A DNA stretch of 64,000 bases from Litomosoides sigmodontis (Eukaryota > Nematoda > Chromadorea > Rhabditida > Onchocercidae). The stretch is from positions 2,344,238 to 2,408,237 of the forward strand of contig OY718808.1 of the NCBI GenBank assembly GCA_963070105.1, given 5' to 3'. Of this stretch, positions 59,101 through 64,000 are shown in pieces. The first letter of the stretch is position 1. Each line of letters starts with the position of its first letter. The notes beneath the pieces were generated by a model. That model worked only from the letters and a program-made list of their open reading frames with translations, did no database searches and was not told the DNA's origin. The position numbers and the translations under genes were made by a program.

Positions 59101-59957
59101 CAAAACGAGTGAATCTAGCGGAACTAGATGAAGTTGCACGAGCAGTTCTGGAAGTTCTTGATGTACGTAATGTTTGTTCCATGGTACCTCGTCGTACGGA
59201 GGTTTCAGGGCGTAAAACGCCACTTATAGGTCTTCCACTGCTTGAAACTGGTCTGCAAAAAAATTTTTTATTCCCATTTTATCTAACGTAAACTAGTGTA
59301 TTTGACTAGTAATACAGTTCTTGAAAGCGATGTAAAAACTCTTAGCTTACTCACTTCTAGATTAAAACATTTTGAACTTTTCCCTCAACTTCCTCATCGT
59401 ACCAAAAAAAAAAGTAAGGAAAAAAATAAGCGAGAAACCTGATAGCTTGTTTGGATGTTTGGCCTGAACTGGTTGGCCTGGATAGAGAAGTGCCAGGTCT
59501 AGCTTTTGATGCCAGTACCGTATCATCCAAAAATAGCTCTGCAACGCCACGCTCGTCGTTTTCCAACTCATCAATATAGAACTTTTCCGTTAAACAGCTC
59601 AATTTCAAGCTCCATGCTGCCTGCGAAATCGAAATGTTTAATTTGCATTTTTCATCCGACAAAAAAAAAGCGCATCCCTCAAAAAAAAAATTATTATTTT
59701 TTTTTTTACTAAAACTTCAAAGAGAAAAAAAAATGTGTAAAATTTGAGAATTGCTGTTGTTGTTGTTTTTTTTTTCTAGGCTAACAGGAGAGTGATAGGA
59801 TAAGGTAGGAGAATGACGTGGATTGATGATAAGCGTGCGCTTGTACCTGATCGGTGGAATTTCGCTCAAGCATTGAAGTGCAAATTTGCATAGCTTCATC
59901 AATGTTGTTACGCTTGAAGTGAAGTAAGGCTCGGAGGAGCGACGGATCGGATTCCAT
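56175..59957 (-). CDS. bbs-8: BBSome subunit BBS8/TTC8 (tetratricopeptide protein)
   Basis: Component of the BBSome coat that moves membrane proteins in cilia; in nematodes it works in ciliated sensory neurons. Ten exons: 59957-59847, 59620-59439, 59252-59096, 58772-58629, 58243-58079, 57785-57675, 57288-57149, 56891-56720, 56607-56401 and 56288-56175; phases agree, 500 residues (human about 505-540). The N-terminus MESDPSLLRALLHFKRNN has one TPR-like pair. It is followed by the Arg/Ser/Thr/Pro-rich linker special to BBS8 (ARPGTSLSRPTSSGQ, MEQTLRTSRTSRTARATSSS). Next is FVNLSRLNIDKYAANP, then a TPR superhelix to the C-terminus (VEAIACIATNYFYNDQPEIA, NLGLCCFFCQQFDLAL, FRLAIAADSNHAES). An alternative ATG at 59975 would add six residues. 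A 40-bp minisatellite sits in intron 4, and a candidate X-box lies upstream. Confidence 0.96.
58341..58616. repeat. 40-bp minisatellite, seven copies, in a BBS-8 intron
   Basis: Seven near-identical units of ATAAGTTGATAATTTACAAG plus CACTGATAATGYTAATGAAG, with C/T alternation at one site. It lies in intron 4, ending 13 bases before the exon 4 donor. Confidence 0.96.
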
Positions 59958-62014
59958 CGGTGACGCACAACACATCCATCCAACTAGCTGCTGCTGCTAG
60001 TCATCGACAATTCCAATTCATCCGAAACAGTTTCCAATAGCAACGAGCTATAGCAAAAATTTTAGCTTATTGATTGCTGCATCAGCTAGGAAAGAGGATA
60101 TTGCAAAAAGTTTAAAGATTTGAATTTCTAAAATTTAAATTCCAATTTTGCTAGGAAAATAGAAATTGAAATGATTGTGCAACAACTTTAACATTCAGAG
60201 AATGAAACATGCGGTTTTATGATTGCTAGAAATTATGATGCATGAATGATGAGGGTTGACTTTAGAAGACCATCATAGTTCGAATGAATTAAAAATTTTT
60301 TTTTACATTTAAAACTTGTTTCTTCAACATTTTATTATGGTTGCAAGAATTAGGATTACCTGGCAGTTTATGAATTGATCACAAATTAAAGCTGCAATAA
60401 GCCAGCTTTTGCCCAGTGAATTTTAAATTTTAAATGGTGTCAAAATTTCGAATAAAAATATTTGTTGTCACAGAAATTAGTTGTGTGCTTGTTTTGATCC
60501 TCTTTTGTAATTTTTTTTAATTTTTTAAATATTTGGTCGATCGCTTATTGATTGTAGAGATTTCATAACTCTGTTATTTCAACAATTTGTTTTTTCCTTT
60601 CAATTTAACCGCTTTCAAGGCTATTTTTGAAAAAAAATTTTTTTTAAAAAATTTAACCGAACAATTAATGCTAACAAAAAATAATGTGCTACCACAATGA
60701 TCAAAATACTTGGAGAGAGCAAGCTTGGTAAGCTTAAGCTCCAGGTACTGAACAACCTTTCCTTGTATCTGCGATATTTGTCGAACAGTTAGTTGCTACT
60801 GTCCTCTTGCTTCCTTCATTAAAATACAATTGACAAATGATCATCGGTTATCATTTAAATAATTTCTTACGAAGTAAACTTCGTTCCATTGATAAATTAA
60901 TTTTTGAATGAATTTAAATAACAAATTTGCAACATTCATGAAATCTCGTCCATCCAACACAATGTTTAAGATTTGCATATTTACTGTATTGATCAAAGTA
61001 CCTACGAGTAAATACTCACTCACTTAAGCATGCTACTCCACTCACTGGTAGCTTGGATTTTTGAACTGAAAGATTATTATTGTAATTTTATTGTGTTTTT
61101 CGCAGTTGTAACTTCCGCTAGAAACTGTCATTTGTTACTAAGAAGGCAAAGAAAAATTAATTATTAAACTTCCTGTGATTATATTTTTATGAAATATTTA
61201 ATTTAAGCATAACTTATGATAACGAATTAATTATGCAATGATTTTTTTTTAGCTGTTAAAAATTGTGGTCAAATTTCTTGAAAAGTGAAATATTGGCAGA
61301 CTTTTTGAGGAAAAAAAAAAGATAATAAATTGTTAAATTCGCTCTCTTAAATCCACTCTCTCTTAACCTTTCCCATATATTGTGTTTTTGTTGTTGTTGT
61401 TGTTTTTGGATAAGAATATGATGAACTTTATAATGTTATTTAGAGAAAAGACGAACTAAATTTGGCGTACAAGAAATTTCATAAGTAAAATGCAAATTTT
61501 CGAACTATCAAAATAGCTGATAAAATGTTTCGTTGAAACTTCAACATTAATTACTAATTGAATTGAATTTAAAAATTAAAATATATCAATTGCTAATTGG
61601 CTTCTCTTTTTTCCCATAGCATTCCTAAATATGCGTGTATTACAATGTGACAAACTGATTAAAACATTGAGCGATAGTAAATGAAAGTGTAAATTTCATT
61701 TTTAAATTTAAATTTATCGAAAAGCTAAAAAGCTAAAAAGAAAAGTATAAGGATGAGAGAGAAAAAAAAATGAAAACAATTTAACATTTTATTAGGTAGA
61801 GTGTGCAAAAATGAGAACGACACTATAAATGGGAAGGCAAAATGTCACACGCATTTCTTGTTCTGATAGGGAGCAGTTGATCAGATTGCTTACACTTCAA
61901 TCTTCTCAAATTTAAGTTTAATTTAGAAAAAAAAATGATTCTTTCCGAAACATTTTTTTTTTGATGGGAAAGCTATAGTATATGGTATGGATAAATTTTC
62001 CGTCTATTGTATTT
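59958..62014. other. Intergenic stretch between BBS-8 and the UNC-87-like gene
   Basis: 2 kb holding the BBS-8 promoter at its left end and the 3' flank of the UNC-87-like gene at its right. AT-rich; the frame at 60841-61023 has no support. No RNA gene seen. Confidence 0.5.
60030..60044 (-). promoter_or_regulatory. Candidate X-box (RFX/DAF-19 site) of bbs-8
   Basis: On the minus strand the sequence is GTTGCT-ATT-GGAAAC, 73-87 bases upstream of the BBS-8 ATG. Both half-sites fit the C. elegans X-box halves RYYNYY and RRNRAC, but the spacer is three bases where two is usual. The position is where ciliary X-boxes normally lie. Confidence 0.55.
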
Positions 62015-64000
62015 TTACCACAAACGTCGTACATATTCACCGCGTACATCACGTGGTGTTCCAAAAGCTGACATTCCAGTCTGTAATAGATTAGTTAGCT
62101 ATTTGTTTGTTTACTTGCTTTTTTTTTAGTTTAAAATTAATATATTTGAAGGAACAAAATAGCTTTAAAATGAAGCTATTTTTTTTTGAAATCCATAAAA
62201 AATTTTCAGAGGGAAAAATAGCATAAAGAAATTTGATGGAGATTAATTTAAAATTATCACCTGATTTGCAAATTCAGTTTCTTGTCCCGACCAAAATGGT
62301 ACCTCTGGTCGTCGAGCTATATCTAACGGTAATTCTTCATGTGAATCATCCACAAATGGTGTATAAACCTAAATTAAATTCTTCAACAATTTACTTCCTT
62401 AGGAAATATCCTAACTTAAACATTCAAATATACAATATAACATTAATGAAAAATCCATGAATGTAGCAAAATTCTTCAACGATCATTACTGCATCGATTG
62501 AAAGGAAAAAAGAAACAGATGCATCACATACACACACACACACACACACACACGCATAAGCCTGTAAATTGATAAATATGGTAGAAGGTTCATACCTGTC
62601 TTGGCATGCCGAAACCTGTTTTACCAGCTTGAGAATCGAGGAAGTTTACACCCATTTGATACGGTATCATACCTTGTGATCGTTGCTCTTGCGCTTGCAT
62701 ATTTGCTACGGTATTATTTCGAAATGCACCAAAACCTGACATTCCAGCTTGTGATGCACCTAAAAAATTAAATTATTCATGAAAGAGAGATAAGACGGTA
62801 GAAGACTGAAACGTAATTATCCAGCTGAGCAATTAGTAAACAACTCTTCATAAGTAAATTAAAATTAGTAATTATGATTTGGTTTTTTTTAAAAAAAAAA
62901 AAAAAAAGAAAAGAAATGACACTTACCATCTTTCCATCCGCTCGTTTGTCGTGACATTGTTGATTCATCGTTGGGCATCTCACCTCTTACTTCATCCTTG
63001 TATTTAGTAATATTATGTCGCGGCATACCAAATCCAGTCATGCCGGATTGATTAGCAAAACGATTGGTACCCATTTGAAGATGAATGAATCCTTGGCTAT
63101 TTCGATCTTGCTCCTCAGTTCTTCTCACTGAACATTAAAATTTTTCTTCATCTATATCATTTTTTAATTGATAGAATAGGTCGAGGTGCCGATGGTAGAC
63201 CTTGATTGATTAATCAAGCAATGAACATTTTTAAGTGAAAGTTAAAATTTTGCGCGCAAACAGCTTCAGAGCATCATTAACATTCTTTAATTTAGGGGAA
63301 AAAAAAAGATCAAAAAAGTTGTGGAAGTATTATTGTGACGATGGAAATTATTTTCAATTCAAAATATTTCAAAATAGGTTGAGCTAATACTCTATAAAAT
63401 ATGTCTTATGCTATTATGCTGTAAGTCTTATACTCATTAAAGTTACTTCTAAGCTAACTGAATTAAAGGAAATACCGCAAATTATTTAGTTTACTTTTGT
63501 CAGTACAAATAAATATTTCATGTTGAGGTTGAAAACATACCGTCAACAATTCGTGGCATACCCATGCCAGTCATACCAGCTTGCGAAGCTAATTTATTTG
63601 TACCGGATTGTAGTGGTACAATACCATCAGTTGCTCGTGCTTTATCTTCCGGTATTTCACTTGCACCTCCCGTACCTCTTGGCTTATAATTCACATCACG
63701 TGGTGAACCAAACCCTACAACTCCATTTTTTGGTAGCAAAAAATAAAGCAAAAAGAAATTTGTTAATGTATTAATGAAATTGACGGTACATAGTGAAATT
63801 TACAAATGTAATTTCTATTTTGGTCTAAATTTGATTTACAAAAAGTGAAACTCATCCTACTTCAATCCTAAATTTAATTTGATAAATGATGAAAATTATA
63901 CCAGTTAGTCCTTTTTGTGATGCAAATTTATTGGTACCAGATTGTAACCATGTTGATTGCTTCAGATTCTTTATTTTTTCAGCATCTGTTATTTCTTGCA
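62015..64000 (-). CDS. unc-87: UNC-87-like calponin-repeat (CLIK) actin-bundling protein (3' part)
   Basis: Thin-filament protein that bundles actin in nematode muscle through calponin-like repeats without a CH domain. Six exons are seen: beyond 64000-63902, 63714-63541, 63127-62927, 62759-62596, 62368-62261 and 62080-62015, about 270 residues, with phases agreeing. Six CLIK units are visible in order: FASQKGLTGGFGSPRDV, LASQAGMTGMGMPR, FANQSGMTGFGMPRH, ASQAGMSGFGAFR, DSQAGKTGFGMPRQ and FANQTGMSAFGTPRDV. Spacers carry the usual GIVPLQSGTNK-type lead-in. The C-terminus is RGEYVRRLW-stop. UNC-87 has seven units, so at least one more and the N-terminus lie right of the window. A related CLIK-family paralogue cannot be excluded. 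Confidence 0.9.

Overview
The window is nuclear DNA of a nematode, most likely a filarial or other spirurid. The evidence is AT-rich sequence, many short introns with T-rich/TTTCAG acceptors, likely spliced-leader (SL) acceptors just before start codons, and genes whose closest known relatives are nematode ones (ZYG-9-like three-TOG protein, UNC-87/CLIK repeats, MSP-domain protein, ShKT-domain protein). The species cannot be fixed from the sequence. Gene models were assembled by hand from reading frame, splice sites and intron phase; nothing was searched or aligned by computer.

Left part (1-17,200), all genes on the minus strand: the 5' part of the RNA polymerase I/III subunit RPAC1; dolichyl-phosphate glucosyltransferase ALG5; a transmembrane protein ending in an MSP domain; two unrecognised small membrane or secreted proteins separated by tandem repeats; and an AAAP-family amino acid transporter. 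Positions 17,174-24,079 hold no gene I can support but contain a perfect AAT repeat of about 1.5 kb.

Centre (24,080-41,542), plus strand: a 32-exon XMAP215/ZYG-9 microtubule polymerase, tRNA-Pro(CGG), and a seven-transmembrane TMBIM/Lifeguard protein.

Right part (44,275-64,000), minus strand: a small KH-domain protein and, 10 kb away, its decayed duplicate; between them an orphan type I membrane glycoprotein and a secreted protein with about five ShKT domains; then BBS-8/TTC8 with a candidate X-box in its promoter; and the 3' part of an UNC-87-like calponin-repeat protein.

The genes are mostly independent housekeeping or cell-biology loci and not one pathway. Linked themes are cytoskeleton and cilia (ZYG-9, BBS-8, UNC-87) and ER/membrane functions (ALG5, TMBIM, transporter). 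The least explained items are the KH duplicate pair, whose shared intron is better conserved than its exons, a coding-like block with one in-frame stop inside a ZYG-9 intron, several GC-AG introns, and three orphan membrane or secreted proteins.
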